NCBI GenBank assembly: GCA_013112725.1
Contig: JABFFZ010000030.1
Location: forward strand, 1-57,195
Length of the DNA: 57,195 nucleotides
Origin: Chloroflexota bacterium
GTDB lineage: Bacteria > Chloroflexota > Anaerolineae > Promineifilales > Promineifilaceae
Reading direction: 5' to 3'
Below, in pieces: positions 1 to 8,510 of the stretch. The notes below the pieces were generated by a model, which worked only from the letters and a program-made list of their open reading frames with translations, made no database searches and was not told the DNA's origin. Position 1 is the stretch's first letter, and the number at the start of each line of letters is the position of its first letter. The position numbers were made by a program, and so were the translations under genes.

Positions 1-259
1 GTGGGGTGGGGGGTTTCCCCCTTCCCCGCTTCCCCCTTAAGAATGTTCTGTATTCAAAGTTCCACACTACATCCGTTAGCCCACCAGTTTTCATCAGTGC
101 GTGTGTGGCTTGCATCATAGGTAACTCAATTACTCAATTACTCAATTACCCAATTACTCATAAGCTCCACTTAAGGTTGCCAATAGGCGGCGTTAAAGGC
201 AACGGCCGTTCCCCTCGTGTATGCTATCTTCATCATTAATTGTATGGAGGTACAGCGAC
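1..259. other. Intergenic region with filler repeats
   Basis: No gene is supported here. The first ~28 bases form a G-run/C-run palindrome (GGGGGG-TTT-CCCCC type) resembling the hairpin at 18681-18699. At 124-165 a short tandem of AATTACTC/AATTACCC words is present. One ACGGCCGT octamer lies near 200. A GGAGG ribosome binding site at 246-250 serves the following gene. Confidence 0.5.
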
Positions 260-742
260 ATGAAGAAATTAACAACAGGTTTATTGATAGCTTTCGCGGC
301 GTTGGTTTTGTTGAGTGTAACGGCATTTGCCGCTCCGGTTAATAAACCAGCCGCCGGACCATTTGAAGGGACATTTACGGGCGCCGTCAAGGGCGATCTG
401 GGCAGCCAGACGACCCTGACGCTAGATTTGACCGACCGGGCTAACATCGTGTTGGGCGAGGCCACTCTGGGTACGGGGTTAAAAGTGAATGCGGGGCAGG
501 TGTGCGGCACGGCCGTTATCCCCGCCGGGGTTATCTGGGCAGAGGGCGAAAAATCGCCCCGCCGCCCCCGTGAATTGTCAGCAGAATCCACCCTTGAGCT
601 CACGGGTATGGAAGTGACCATTGAGGTGGAAGGTGAACTTTCAGCGGATGGGAAGACGCTGGATGTTACCGCCAAAATTGATACGCCCTGGATTTGTGGC
701 CGGGATCCGGTCATCACGGGCACGCTGACGAGAATTCAGTAA
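260..742 (+). CDS. Small secreted protein of unknown function
   Basis: 160 residues from the ATG at 260. This start is chosen over the upstream in-frame ATG at 221 because GGAGG lies about 10 bases before it and because it places a signal peptide at the very N-terminus: MKK, a hydrophobic stretch at about residues 6-24, then an Ala-x-Ala cleavage site near residue 25. The mature part is short and rich in Thr, Gly and charged residues, with two Cys that could form one disulfide. It looks like a small beta-rich exported protein. I recognise no family. It stands alone: the next gene starts after 230 bases of repeat-rich DNA. Confidence 0.75.
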   Translation: MKKLTTGLLIAFAALVLLSVTAFAAPVNKPAAGPFEGTFTGAVKGDLGSQTTLTLDLTDRANIVLGEATLGTGLKVNAGQVCGTAVIPAGVIWAEGEKSPRRPRELSAESTLELTGMEVTIEVEGELSADGKTLDVTAKIDTPWICGRDPVITGTLTRIQ

Positions 743-974
743 CTGGATTCGGACAGCCATTCGATTTTTGGAAAAAACGAATGTCTTGAGGGAGAAGAGG
801 ATTGGGGAGGTAAGTGATGGCCGTCAGTCCCGGAGACGGCCGTCACTTACAAGAGAGCGGGTGAACTGCGAGCAGTGAGCAGTAAACAGCTTACTGGCTA
901 CTGTTGACTGTTCACCGGGTGTATGATAGGTTGGGACGCCCTCATAGCCTTGCGCTTCATGTTTATCTCCTTAC
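743..974. repeat. Intergenic palindromes
   Basis: Two nested inverted repeats are visible. The first, 810-850, has arms GTAAGTGA...TCACTTAC enclosing GGCCGTC/GACGGCC and includes an ACGGCCGT. The second, about 860-918, has outer arms GGTGAAC/GTTCACC around repeated AGCAGTGAGCAGT/ACTGTTGACTGTT words. No gene is seen. The hairpins may end transcription of the secreted-protein gene, but no T-run follows the first one. Confidence 0.5.
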
Positions 975-3900
975 TTGCGCAACGGCGCGCCTGCCGAAAC
1001 AGGCGCGCCGTTGCCGTTTCCACTACAATTTCTCCTTGTGAATCTTATTCCCCACTTCATCCTGCAAAAGTTTGCCGCCGGTGAACGACACGGCCGTCTG
1101 CCAGCCATTGTCCTTTACGTAGACGTTTCTGGCTTCACCCCGCTCACGGCGGCCCTTTTGCAGCACCAGCATGACGGCGCTGAAGCCCTCAGCGAAACCC
1201 TGGCCCAGATTTTCCAACCACTCGTGGAGATGGTGTATGCCTGGGGCGGTTTCATCTCCCATTTTAGCGGAGACGCGCTCACGGCCGTATTCCCCACCAT
1301 GCCCGATAAACATGCGGCCGTCCATGCAGCCTGGCAAACGGCCGCCGCCGTCCAGCAGCATCTCTCCTCCGATGGGCAGCCGCACCCCTTTGCCACTCGC
1401 TACGGCACCTTTGCCATCGGCGTCAAGTCTGGCCTGGCGGCCGGCGACCTGGCCTGGGGCATTCCTGAGCGCGATGGCAAACATACCTACTACTTTCGCG
1501 GCGCGGCCATTGACCGGGCCGTGCAAATGGCTACCGAATTAGGTCAGGTGCGGGTGCACCGTTCGGTGCGGGTGCACCATTTTGTGGCGGGAGACATGTC
1601 TCTGCCACAACCCTTGCCTGACCTGCCCTCCCTGCCGCCGATCAGCCCAGACCAACTACGCCCCTTCATCGCCAACGCCATTCTGGATATGCCCTTGCAG
1701 GCCGATTTCCGTACCATCTGCCCCGTTTTCCTCTCCTTTCAAGCGCCCGCAGAAAGCGGCGCGTCCGGAGCCATTCATGATTTTGCCGGGCAGGTGATGG
1801 AACTCACGGCCGAATACGGCGGCGTTTTCAGCCGCATGGAATTTGGCGACAAAGGTGGCTTGATGGTCCTCTGGTTTGGCGCGCCGCTGAGCCATGAAAA
1901 CAATACCGAACGCGCCGCCCGCTGCCTGCTGGCGCTGGCCGGTCGCACCCGCCATCTGCCTGTGCCGTGGCGGGCAGGGCTGACCGAGGGGTTGGTCTGG
2001 GCCGGGATTCGGGGGGCGCCCGTGCGCGGCGAATACACCGCCTTTGGCACCGTGGTCAATACAGCCGCGCACATTGCCGTCAACGCAAACTGGGGCGAAA
2101 TCTGGCTGGACGACACGGCCGTGCCCGCCCTACAACCACTCTTCACCCTCCACCCATTAGGCCCTCAAACGCTCAAACAGCGCGCAGTCCCCCTTTACCG
2201 GCTGTTGGCCGAAAGCCAGCCCAATCCCCTCTATCGCGGGCAGATGGTGGGGCGTCAGGAAGAGTTGGCGCAGGTAACAGCCGCCATACAGCCGGTGTTT
2301 GACGGCCGTTTCGCCGGCCTGATCGGCGTGCATGGCGAGGCCGGCATGGGTAAAAGCCGCCTGCTGGCTGCCCTGCGCCAGCAGCTTGCCGACCAGGTTC
2401 GCTGGCTGGAATGTTCCACCGACGACATTTTGCGCCAGTCGCTCAACCCCTTTCGGGCCATGCTGCGCGCCACCTTCCAGCAGTTGCCAGAACGGGCCGC
2501 CGCCGCAAACCAGGCGCTATTTCTCCGCAAGCTGGCCGACATACAGCAGCAGTTGGCCGCAAACAACGATCCTCGTGCCCAGGCAGTGACCGCCGAACTG
2601 CAACGCACCCATTCCCTGCTGGCGGCGCTGGTAGGCCTGCACCTGCCCGATTCATTGGCGGCGCAGTTGGAACCCCGGCTGCGCTTTGAAAACAGCCTGA
2701 TCGCCCTACAAACCTTTATCCAGGCGCAGGCGTTGATCGGGCCGGTGGTGCTGCACTTGGCCGATGCCCATTGGCTGGACGATGATTCCCGTCACTTTCT
2801 GGGACGCCTGTGCCGCCAAATGGCCGGGTATCCTGTGGCCGTCATTTTGTCCGGCCGCTATCAGGATGATGGCATCCTGGCCGACTGGTGGGCGGACCTG
2901 CCCGCCGCCCAACGCCACATTTACCTCAACGCCCTCACTGCGCCGGATGTAGACCGGCTCTGCCAGCAGTTATTGGCGCAGCCGGTGGCGGCCGATCTGG
3001 TTGTCTGGCTGCTCGCCAAAGGCAATGGCAACCCGTTTTTCACCGAACAGTTGGCGTTGGAACTGGCGGAGCGTCACTTGTTGGTAGATGATGGCACGGG
3101 TAGGCTGCGGCTGGCCCAGGCGGAGACGACGGCCATGCCCGCCAGCTTAAACGCTCTACTCATCACCCGCTTAGACCGGCTGCCCGCGCCCGTAAAACAG
3201 GTGGTGCAGACCGCTGCTGTGCTGGGGCAAAGTGTGGATGTGCCGGTGCTGGCGGGCATGGCGCCCGAACCGGCCCGGCTGCCCTCCCTGTTGCAGCAGG
3301 CCGCCGACCGGCAAATGGGCGCTTACCTGGATAACCAGCGATTTATCTTCAAACATGCCCTGCTGCGGGAAGCGGCCTACGAGATGCAGCCGCGCGCTCA
3401 TTTGCGCCAGTTGCACCAACAAGCGGCTACGGCCGTGCGCCAGCTCTACGCCGCCGACCTGGCCGCGCATTGGGGCGAAATGGCGCATCATCTGGAAACG
3501 GCGTACCGGCTGGGGTTCACCGGTATACAAGCCGAAGCCCGCGCCTGTTTGCAGGAAGCGGGCCATGTGGCCGCCCGGCAGTATCAATTAACGGCGGCGC
3601 TGGATTTTTACGGCCGTGCCCTCACCCTGACCCCGCCGGACGACAAACTCTTGCGCAGCGACCTGCTGCTCTGGCAAGAAGAGGTGGTGGAGTGGCAGGG
3701 CAACCGGGCGGCGCAGCAGCAATTACTGGCTGAATTGGACCGGTTGGCGCCCGCGTTGGATGTGCCCCGGCAAACAGCCGTCGCCCTGCGTCAGGCTCGC
3801 TTTGCCACCCTCCATCCCGACTATGACCACGCCCTGGCCTATGCCCAACACGCCCTGGCTCTGGCGCTGACGACCGATGATCCGCTGTTGCCGGCGCAGG

Positions 3901-4937
3901 CGCAGCGGCGGCTGGGAACCATTCATTACCGGCGACTGGAATTTGCCCAGGCCGTCAGCGCCTTGCAAGCCGCTTTGCAGTTGGCGCAGGCGCAGCAGGC
4001 CACACCTCTGATCATCGAATGTTTGAATGACCTGGGTATGGCGTTGGACGAGCAGGGTCATTTCGCTGAAGCCCAGGTTTACTACGGTCAGGCCATTGCC
4101 CTGCAGAAAGAGATCAATGATTTATATGGCGAAAGTATTACCCTGAATAACCTGGGCTGGCAGCAGGTGATATTAGGCGACACGGTGGCGGCGCAGCGGT
4201 ATTACGAACAAGCGCTGCGCCTGGCGCGCCAGATTGGGCACCGTATGAGCGAGAGCAACGGGGCCACCAATGTGGGCGTGATGGCTTTTTTGCATGGCGA
4301 TTTTGGCCAGGCGCAGCAGTATTACCAGCGGGCGCTGCACCTGTGCCAGGAGACGGGCAACCGGCGCGGCGAGGCCAATATGTATGCCAACCTGGCGCTG
4401 CTGGCGGTGTACCAGGGCGACTATGAGCAGGCATTGACCTATGGGCAAACGGCCGTGACCATGGGCCAGGCCTGGGGCGGCAGCGGCCTCATCGCCGAAG
4501 GGTATCTGGCCATAGGACATGCCAATCGTCATTTAGGGCAGCTTAACCAGGCGCAGGTGGCGTATGAACAGGGGCGGCAGATTTGGGCGGCTTCGGCACG
4601 GCCGTTTCGCGCCGTCGAACCATTGGCCGGTCTGGCGGAGATCGCCCTGGCGCAGGGGGCGCTGCCGCCAGCGCTGGCCTATGTGGCCCAAATTTTGCCA
4701 CATGCGGCAACTGAAGAGTATGCCGGGATGTATGAACGTTTTTGGGTAGACTTGGTTTGTTTTGAGACGCTGCGCCGCGCCGGAGATGAACGGGCGGATG
4801 GGGTGCTGGCTACGGCCATACAAGCCTTGCAAGACAAAGCCCAAAAAATCGCCGACCCCGCTACCCGCACGCTATTCCAGCAAAACTTTCCCGCTCACCG
4901 GCGGTTGTTAGCGTTGGCTGGAGGGATTAGCAATTAA
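975..4937 (+). CDS. Adenylyl cyclase-like protein with tandem cyclase domains, AAA ATPase and TPR repeats
   Basis: About 1,320 residues. Residues ~40-190 form a class III cyclase domain with both metal-binding Asp regions (VDVSGFTPLT and FSGDALTAVF). Residues ~250-420 form a second cyclase domain that has lost the first Asp but keeps the C-terminal region around VVNTAAHIA. Together they suggest a C1/C2 pseudo-heterodimer, as in mammalian soluble adenylyl cyclase. A STAND/AAA_16 ATPase follows: Walker A GEAGMGKS at ~455, Walker B-like VVLHLADAHW at ~600. TPR-like repeats occupy ~890-1240. The likely role is a cytoplasmic cAMP-producing or sensing protein whose ATPase/TPR part binds a partner. 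The start is uncertain: TTG 975, TTG 1011 and GTG 1038 are all in frame, and conservation would fit a start near 1038. Confidence 0.85.
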   Translation: MRNGAPAETGAPLPFPLQFLLVNLIPHFILQKFAAGERHGRLPAIVLYVDVSGFTPLTAALLQHQHDGAEALSETLAQIFQPLVEMVYAWGGFISHFSGDALTAVFPTMPDKHAAVHAAWQTAAAVQQHLSSDGQPHPFATRYGTFAIGVKSGLAAGDLAWGIPERDGKHTYYFRGAAIDRAVQMATELGQVRVHRSVRVHHFVAGDMSLPQPLPDLPSLPPISPDQLRPFIANAILDMPLQADFRTICPVFLSFQAPAESGASGAIHDFAGQVMELTAEYGGVFSRMEFGDKGGLMVLWFGAPLSHENNTERAARCLLALAGRTRHLPVPWRAGLTEGLVWAGIRGAPVRGEYTAFGTVVNTAAHIAVNANWGEIWLDDTAVPALQPLFTLHPLGPQTLKQRAVPLYRLLAESQPNPLYRGQMVGRQEELAQVTAAIQPVFDGRFAGLIGVHGEAGMGKSRLLAALRQQLADQVRWLECSTDDILRQSLNPFRAMLRATFQQLPERAAAANQALFLRKLADIQQQLAANNDPRAQAVTAELQRTHSLLAALVGLHLPDSLAAQLEPRLRFENSLIALQTFIQAQALIGPVVLHLADAHWLDDDSRHFLGRLCRQMAGYPVAVILSGRYQDDGILADWWADLPAAQRHIYLNALTAPDVDRLCQQLLAQPVAADLVVWLLAKGNGNPFFTEQLALELAERHLLVDDGTGRLRLAQAETTAMPASLNALLITRLDRLPAPVKQVVQTAAVLGQSVDVPVLAGMAPEPARLPSLLQQAADRQMGAYLDNQRFIFKHALLREAAYEMQPRAHLRQLHQQAATAVRQLYAADLAAHWGEMAHHLETAYRLGFTGIQAEARACLQEAGHVAARQYQLTAALDFYGRALTLTPPDDKLLRSDLLLWQEEVVEWQGNRAAQQQLLAELDRLAPALDVPRQTAVALRQARFATLHPDYDHALAYAQHALALALTTDDPLLPAQAQRRLGTIHYRRLEFAQAVSALQAALQLAQAQQATPLIIECLNDLGMALDEQGHFAEAQVYYGQAIALQKEINDLYGESITLNNLGWQQVILGDTVAAQRYYEQALRLARQIGHRMSESNGATNVGVMAFLHGDFGQAQQYYQRALHLCQETGNRRGEANMYANLALLAVYQGDYEQALTYGQTAVTMGQAWGGSGLIAEGYLAIGHANRHLGQLNQAQVAYEQGRQIWAASARPFRAVEPLAGLAEIALAQGALPPALAYVAQILPHAATEEYAGMYERFWVDLVCFETLRRAGDERADGVLATAIQALQDKAQKIADPATRTLFQQNFPAHRRLLALAGGISN

Positions 4938-5005
4938 AGATTGGAGATTGATGCGCCTCTATTCTCCAATCTCCAATCTCTCCTGAAATCAGGTATCATT
5001 CCCCC
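4938..5005. repeat. Short inverted repeat of ATTGGAGATT words
   Basis: AGATTGGAGATT at ~4938 and AATCTCCAATCTC at ~4968 form a hairpin between two co-directional genes. The same ATCTCCAAT word recurs inside the broken histidine kinase (~22860-22915) and upstream of HMG-CoA reductase (~26270-26300). Confidence 0.5.
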
Positions 5006-6169
5006 ATGCTTGAGCAGATCATCACCATTACCGGCGTAGCGGCGCGGCTATGGCAGCCGTTTAGCGTGACTTCGCCCGGCGGGATTCCCTTTGCCGGCTA
5101 TCTATGCCGCCAGGAGAGCGAGAAGCTGGGGATGCTGGCGGTGACGGAGTTGGCGGGTGAAGAGCGGCTAGAGTTCATCCCCGCCATGCCCAAAATTCAC
5201 TACCCGTACCACCAGGAGAAAGACGGCTCGGTGCGCGTAGCCATTCCGGTGGCGCAGAATGTGACTGACGCCCGGTTTAATGTGAAATTGGATGGCACGG
5301 CCGTCATCTTCTACCCCCTCGCCGACAAACAAGGCAACCTGCTGGAAGTGATCCCCCGCACCCGCTTGCAGCCGGTGTTGCAGGCCAGCCGGTGGGGGGA
5401 TTGGCACGCGCTGTTGGCCGAAGTGCTGCCCGACCGGAAGTCGGTGGTAGAGGCGATCCAGGCGCAAAAGGTGGTGTTGGTGTTTGAATTGTGGGGCTAC
5501 CGCAACCCGCATTTGGTGAAGTATGATACGCCGCTTAAATTGACGCTGCACACGGCCGTAGCTCATCGCAAACCGGTGAGCTACCGCAAACTGGCCGACA
5601 TCGCCAATCGTTATGGGTTTGATCTCATCCCCACGCTGGAAGTGGCCCGCCCGGACGCCGATGGGCTGGCGCAGGCGTACCGTCGCCTGCAAGCACAAAT
5701 GGAAGCACACAATCAGTCTGCCGGGCCAGACGTGTTTGTGGAAGAGGGGGCCGTCCTCATGCTCTCCACGCGGGACACGGCCCAATACTGGAAATGCAAA
5801 CCACCGACAATTGAAGAAATACACTGGACGGCCGATGCCAGCGTGGGCAAGACGGACATTGAACACGCCCTGCACAAGATGTTGGAGAATGGGTATGACT
5901 TTGGCAACGGCCGTGTCGCCGATCTGCACACCGAGCTGGAAGCCGACTTTGACCCGCCCCGCGTGGAAATGGCTGCCGACCTGATTGAGCGGGTTTACCG
6001 CGAATTTGTGCTGGAACTGCAACAGCGGGAATGGCTGCGCCACCTGGTGGCCAAATCCGGCCTGAACCCGCATGACACGCCTGCCCTCATGCGCTACCTC
6101 TCGCAGCACTACCCCAAGAACCAGATGCGTTGGGTGTATACGGCCGTGAAAACCCTTTACGGTGACTGA
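5006..6169 (+). CDS. ATP-dependent RNA ligase-like nucleotidyltransferase
   Basis: 387 residues. The covalent nucleotidyltransferase motifs of the DNA/RNA ligase superfamily are present in order: motif I EKDGS with the predicted adenylylated Lys72; motif III/IIIa FELWGYRNPHL at 160-170, which is typical of T4 Rnl2/RNA ligase families; motif IV VEEGAV at 245-250; motif V WKCKP at 262-266. The C-terminal ~110 residues are helical and have no recognised fold by eye. Predicted reaction: ATP-dependent sealing of 3'-OH/5'-phosphate ends in RNA. The ATG at 5006 has no clear Shine-Dalgarno sequence, and TATCAT about 10 bases upstream may mean a leaderless mRNA. The gene stands alone. KptA, another RNA-end enzyme, lies 21 kb away. 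Confidence 0.8.
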   Translation: MLEQIITITGVAARLWQPFSVTSPGGIPFAGYLCRQESEKLGMLAVTELAGEERLEFIPAMPKIHYPYHQEKDGSVRVAIPVAQNVTDARFNVKLDGTAVIFYPLADKQGNLLEVIPRTRLQPVLQASRWGDWHALLAEVLPDRKSVVEAIQAQKVVLVFELWGYRNPHLVKYDTPLKLTLHTAVAHRKPVSYRKLADIANRYGFDLIPTLEVARPDADGLAQAYRRLQAQMEAHNQSAGPDVFVEEGAVLMLSTRDTAQYWKCKPPTIEEIHWTADASVGKTDIEHALHKMLENGYDFGNGRVADLHTELEADFDPPRVEMAADLIERVYREFVLELQQREWLRHLVAKSGLNPHDTPALMRYLSQHYPKNQMRWVYTAVKTLYGD

Positions 6170-6206
6170 TTTTTAACGCCGAGACGTGGAGGAGTAGAGG
6201 AAAAGG

Positions 6207-6387
6207 CCAGCAATTCGAAATATGGCTTGCGGCGGCAGATAAATCTGTACCTACAAAAGGCAAAGTCGGCCTTCGCCGACTGGCGCCCAGCCTACGCAGA
6301 GCCTGCCCTGAACCTGTTGAAGGGTGGGCTTTGCTCTCTGTAGGCGCGATTTTAATCGCTGGGTTCTGTCATAGTTCGAATTACTGG
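6207..6387 (+). mobile_element. MITE-like repeat, copy 1
   Basis: Ends are imperfect terminal inverted repeats, CCAGCAATTCGAAATATG on the left and the complement of CCAGTAATTCGAACTATG on the right (16 of 18 match). The interior matches, in reverse orientation, the element at 37717-37869: shared blocks include GGCGGCAGATAAATCTG, CTACAAAAGGCAAAGTC, TTCGCCGACTGGCGCCCAGCC and CTCTCTGTAGGCGCGATTTT. It has no coding capacity. This copy is longer than copy 2 by an internal stretch around 6300-6330. It is presumably moved in trans by a transposase not in this window. Confidence 0.75.
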
Positions 6388-6403
6388 GAAAAGGCGTTGC
6401 CAG

Positions 6404-6432
6404 TTGCCCGATCCTCGAAATAGTGCTAAAAT
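6404..6432 (+). promoter_or_regulatory. Predicted ars promoter
   Basis: TTGCCC at 6404-6409, a 17-base spacer and TAAAAT at 6427-6432 fit a housekeeping sigma promoter. The -10 box overlaps the left arm of the operator at 6428-6457, as expected for repression by ArsR. Transcription would start near 6439. Confidence 0.55.
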
Positions 6433-6457
6433 ACATCAATCTGTTTTGATGTATTTT
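6428..6457 (+). promoter_or_regulatory. ArsR-type operator
   Basis: A perfect 12-base inverted repeat with a 6-base spacer (AAAATACATCAA-N6-TTGATGTATTTT). Its core ATCAA-N6-TTGAT is the layout reported for ArsR-family sites. It covers the -10 box and start region of the predicted promoter, and the first gene downstream encodes an ArsR domain, so autorepression relieved by arsenite or antimonite is the simple reading. Confidence 0.75.
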
Positions 6458-6524
6458 GGTGATACTTATCCCCCCATCCCCCCATCCCCCCATCACCCCA
6501 TCACCTTGTCAGCTTCAAACGGTA

Positions 6525-7262
6525 ATGGCCATTTTCCTTGCAGAACCACCCCATGTCTTGAAACTGTTAGCCCACACGGTGCGCTGGCAGATTGTGGCCG
6601 CGCTGGCGCAGAGTGATTGCCGGGTGCAGGAGTTGGAAACACGGCTGGCACGGCCGCAAAACCTGGTCTCCTATCACCTGCGGCTGCTGCGGGAAGGGGG
6701 GCTGGTGGGGGAACGGCGCAGCAGCGCCGACGGCCGTGACGCCTATTACACCCTCAATCTGGACAGCCTGCGGTCAGCTTACCAGGCGAGCGGCGCAGCC
6801 TTACACCCGGCGCTGGCCTGTGTCGCCAACCCAAAGATTGTCCGTACACGGCCGTACCGCGTCCTCTTCCTCTGCACCCACAACAGCGCCCGTTCCCAAC
6901 TGGCGGAGGGCATCTTGCGGGCGGCGGGCGGCGAACGGGTGGAGGTATTTAGCGCCGGGAATCAGGTTACGGCCGTGCACCCGCTGGCCATCCGCGCCGC
7001 CGCCGAGCGGGGGCTGGACATCAGCCAGCAGCGCGCCAAACACCTGGACGAGTTTGCCGGCCAACTATTTGACGCCGTCATCACCGTCTGTGACCGGGTG
7101 CGCGAGGTGTGCCCCGTTTTTCCCGGCGATCCGCCACACATTCATTGGAGCTTGCCTGACCCGACGGCCGTGACCGGCCCAGAGAACGAACAGTATCAGG
7201 CTTTTCTGAACACGGCGCATGAACTTGCTACCCGCATTGATTATTGGTTGAAACAGCTGTAG
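6525..7262 (+). CDS. ArsR-ArsC fusion: ArsR-family regulator joined to LMW-phosphatase arsenate reductase
   Basis: 245 residues from ATG 6525. The longer in-frame start at 6456 is inside the operator and would translate the C-rich repeat. Residues ~8-90 are a winged-helix ArsR domain. Its recognition-helix region has one Cys (Cys32) rather than the classic CVC pair, so the metalloid site must differ. Residues ~111-240 are a low-molecular-weight phosphatase/arsenate reductase domain with the CX5R loop CTHNSAR (Cys117 to Arg123) and the late Asp-Pro pair (SLPDPT). The fusion would couple repression to arsenate chemistry. First gene of the ars operon, followed by stand-alone ArsC. Confidence 0.85.
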   Translation: MAIFLAEPPHVLKLLAHTVRWQIVAALAQSDCRVQELETRLARPQNLVSYHLRLLREGGLVGERRSSADGRDAYYTLNLDSLRSAYQASGAALHPALACVANPKIVRTRPYRVLFLCTHNSARSQLAEGILRAAGGERVEVFSAGNQVTAVHPLAIRAAAERGLDISQQRAKHLDEFAGQLFDAVITVCDRVREVCPVFPGDPPHIHWSLPDPTAVTGPENEQYQAFLNTAHELATRIDYWLKQL

Positions 7263-7286
7263 GGCGATTTTCAAAATCGCCCTACA
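7258..7286. repeat. Perfect palindrome between ars genes
   Basis: TGTAGGGCGATTTT, one base, then its exact complement: a 14-base stem. The palindrome contains the TAG stop of the ArsR-ArsC gene and ends just before the AAAGGAG ribosome binding site of arsC. It could form an intra-operon mRNA hairpin that stabilises the upstream part or modulates ArsC expression. Confidence 0.6.
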
Positions 7287-7298
7287 AAGGAGCAAAAC

Positions 7299-7739
7299 AT
7301 GGCAAAAACAAAGGTTCTTTTTCTCTGCACCGGCAATTCGGCGCGCAGCCAGATGGCCGAGGCGTATTTGCGCCATTACGCAGGTGATCAGTATGAAGCC
7401 CACAGCGCCGGGCTGGCGCCCAAAGGGATCAACACCTATACCCGGCAGGTGATGGATGAGGTGGGCATCAGCCTGGACGGGCAGGAGTCCAAAAACGTGG
7501 ATCGTTACCTGGGCTGGGTCAATTTTGGTTGGCTGATCACCGTCTGTGGACACGCTGATGCAAACTGCCCCAAGACCTTCCTGGGTGTCAGCCACCGGCA
7601 GCATTGGGATGACCTGGAAGACCCGGCGGCTTTCACCGGCAGCGAAGCCGAAACATTAGCTAAATTCCGCCAGGTGCGCGACCAGATTGACCAACACGTG
7701 CGCGACTGGCTGGCCGAACAACAAGGAGTTTTAGGATGA
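7299..7739 (+). CDS. arsC: Arsenate reductase, thioredoxin-coupled type
   Basis: 146 residues, full length for the family. P-loop CTGNSAR has catalytic Cys10 and Arg16. Two further cysteines, Cys83 and Cys90, in VCGHADANC match the disulfide-relay triad of the thioredoxin-linked arsenate reductases. The Asp-Pro near 105 (LEDPAAF) supplies the general acid. It reduces arsenate to arsenite in the cytoplasm. AAAGGAG lies 7 bases before the ATG. It is second in the operon, and its stop overlaps the next start (ATGA). No ArsB/Acr3 efflux gene is visible nearby. Confidence 0.93.
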   Translation: MAKTKVLFLCTGNSARSQMAEAYLRHYAGDQYEAHSAGLAPKGINTYTRQVMDEVGISLDGQESKNVDRYLGWVNFGWLITVCGHADANCPKTFLGVSHRQHWDDLEDPAAFTGSEAETLAKFRQVRDQIDQHVRDWLAEQQGVLG

Positions 7740-8461
7740 GTGAAATCACAATTTTTGGCGATATACATGGCAATTTACCGGCGTTGACGGCCGTGTTTGC
7801 CGATATGGAATCACGTGGCCTGAACAATCTCTACTGCCTGGGTGACCTGGTGGGGTATGGCACGTCCCCCAACGAAGTCATCGCCGCCATCCGCGAACGA
7901 GAAATTCCTACCATCATGGGTAACTACGACCTGGGCGTAGGAAATGACAGCGACGACTGCGGCTGCGCCTACACCAATCCTGTCTCCGAAGCGTTGGGCA
8001 AACGCTCTATCGCCTGGACAAACGCCCACACCGCCGCCGAAAACAAAGCCTTTTTGCGCGAACTGGTGGATAATATCCCTCTGCAACTGGGCGATTTGCG
8101 GGTGGTGTTGGTGCATGGCAGCCCCCGTAAGGTGAACGAGTACCTCTTTGAAGACCGGCCCGAATCAAGCCTGGTGCGTTTATTGGATATGGTAGCAGCG
8201 GACGTGTTGGTATGCGGGCATACGCATTTGCCCTATCATCGGCTTTTGGGGGACGGCCGTCATGTCATCAATGCCGGCAGCGTGGGCAAACCAAAAGATG
8301 GCGATCCCCGCGCCTGTTACCTGGTTCTTTCCGCGCAAGGGCGCGATCTGGATGTGCAATTCATCCGTGTCCCCTATGATGTGGAAGCGGCGGCAAGCGC
8401 CATCGAAGCCAGCGACATGCCCCACGAATACGCAGAAATGCTGCGGCTGGGGAAAGGGTAA
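7736..8461 (+). CDS. Calcineurin-like metallophosphoesterase
   Basis: 241 residues. Metal-binding motifs in order: FGDIHGN near the N-terminus, LGDLVGYG, MGNYD (GNHD-like, with Tyr for His), LVHGSP, and CGHTHLPY. The layout matches the YfcE/MJ0936-like phosphodiesterase family. Overlap with arsC by four bases (ATGA) implies translational coupling. A GDSDDCGCAY segment near residue 75 carries two Cys. Metallophosphoesterases do occur in other bacterial arsenic gene clusters, but the substrate is unknown. A role on an organic arsenical or phosphate-like ester is an inference from context only. Confidence 0.85.
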   Translation: MSEITIFGDIHGNLPALTAVFADMESRGLNNLYCLGDLVGYGTSPNEVIAAIREREIPTIMGNYDLGVGNDSDDCGCAYTNPVSEALGKRSIAWTNAHTAAENKAFLRELVDNIPLQLGDLRVVLVHGSPRKVNEYLFEDRPESSLVRLLDMVAADVLVCGHTHLPYHRLLGDGRHVINAGSVGKPKDGDPRACYLVLSAQGRDLDVQFIRVPYDVEAAASAIEASDMPHEYAEMLRLGKG

Positions 8462-8463
8462 GT

Positions 8464-8490
8464 GGGTGGCAAGCTGCAACTTGCCACCCC
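8464..8490. terminator. Hairpin after the ars operon
   Basis: GGGTGGCAAG and CTTGCCACCC form a 10-base stem around a 6-base loop immediately after the metallophosphoesterase stop and before crcB. There is no T-run, so termination is uncertain. I looked for a fluoride riboswitch here and did not find one. Confidence 0.4.
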
Positions 8491-8510
8491 TATAAACAGG
8501 CATAGATTCC

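Larger units (their letters stand above)
6170..6524. other. Intergenic region: mobile repeat, ars promoter/operator, C-rich repeat
   Basis: This 355-base gap holds a 181-base MITE-like element (6207-6387), a promoter with an ArsR-type operator (6404-6457) and a short ATCCCCCC/ATCACCCC tandem (~6469-6506) that would lie in the 5' leader of the ArsR-ArsC mRNA. No coding gene is supported. Confidence 0.6.

Noticed and set aside
6..239. 77-codon frame at the window start
   Set aside because: It runs through G/C palindromes and AATTACTC filler with no ribosome binding site or family resemblance.
8462..8510. Fluoride riboswitch upstream of crcB
   Set aside because: The gap is only 49 bases and is filled by a simple hairpin. 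The conserved pseudoknot segments of the crcB motif are not seen.
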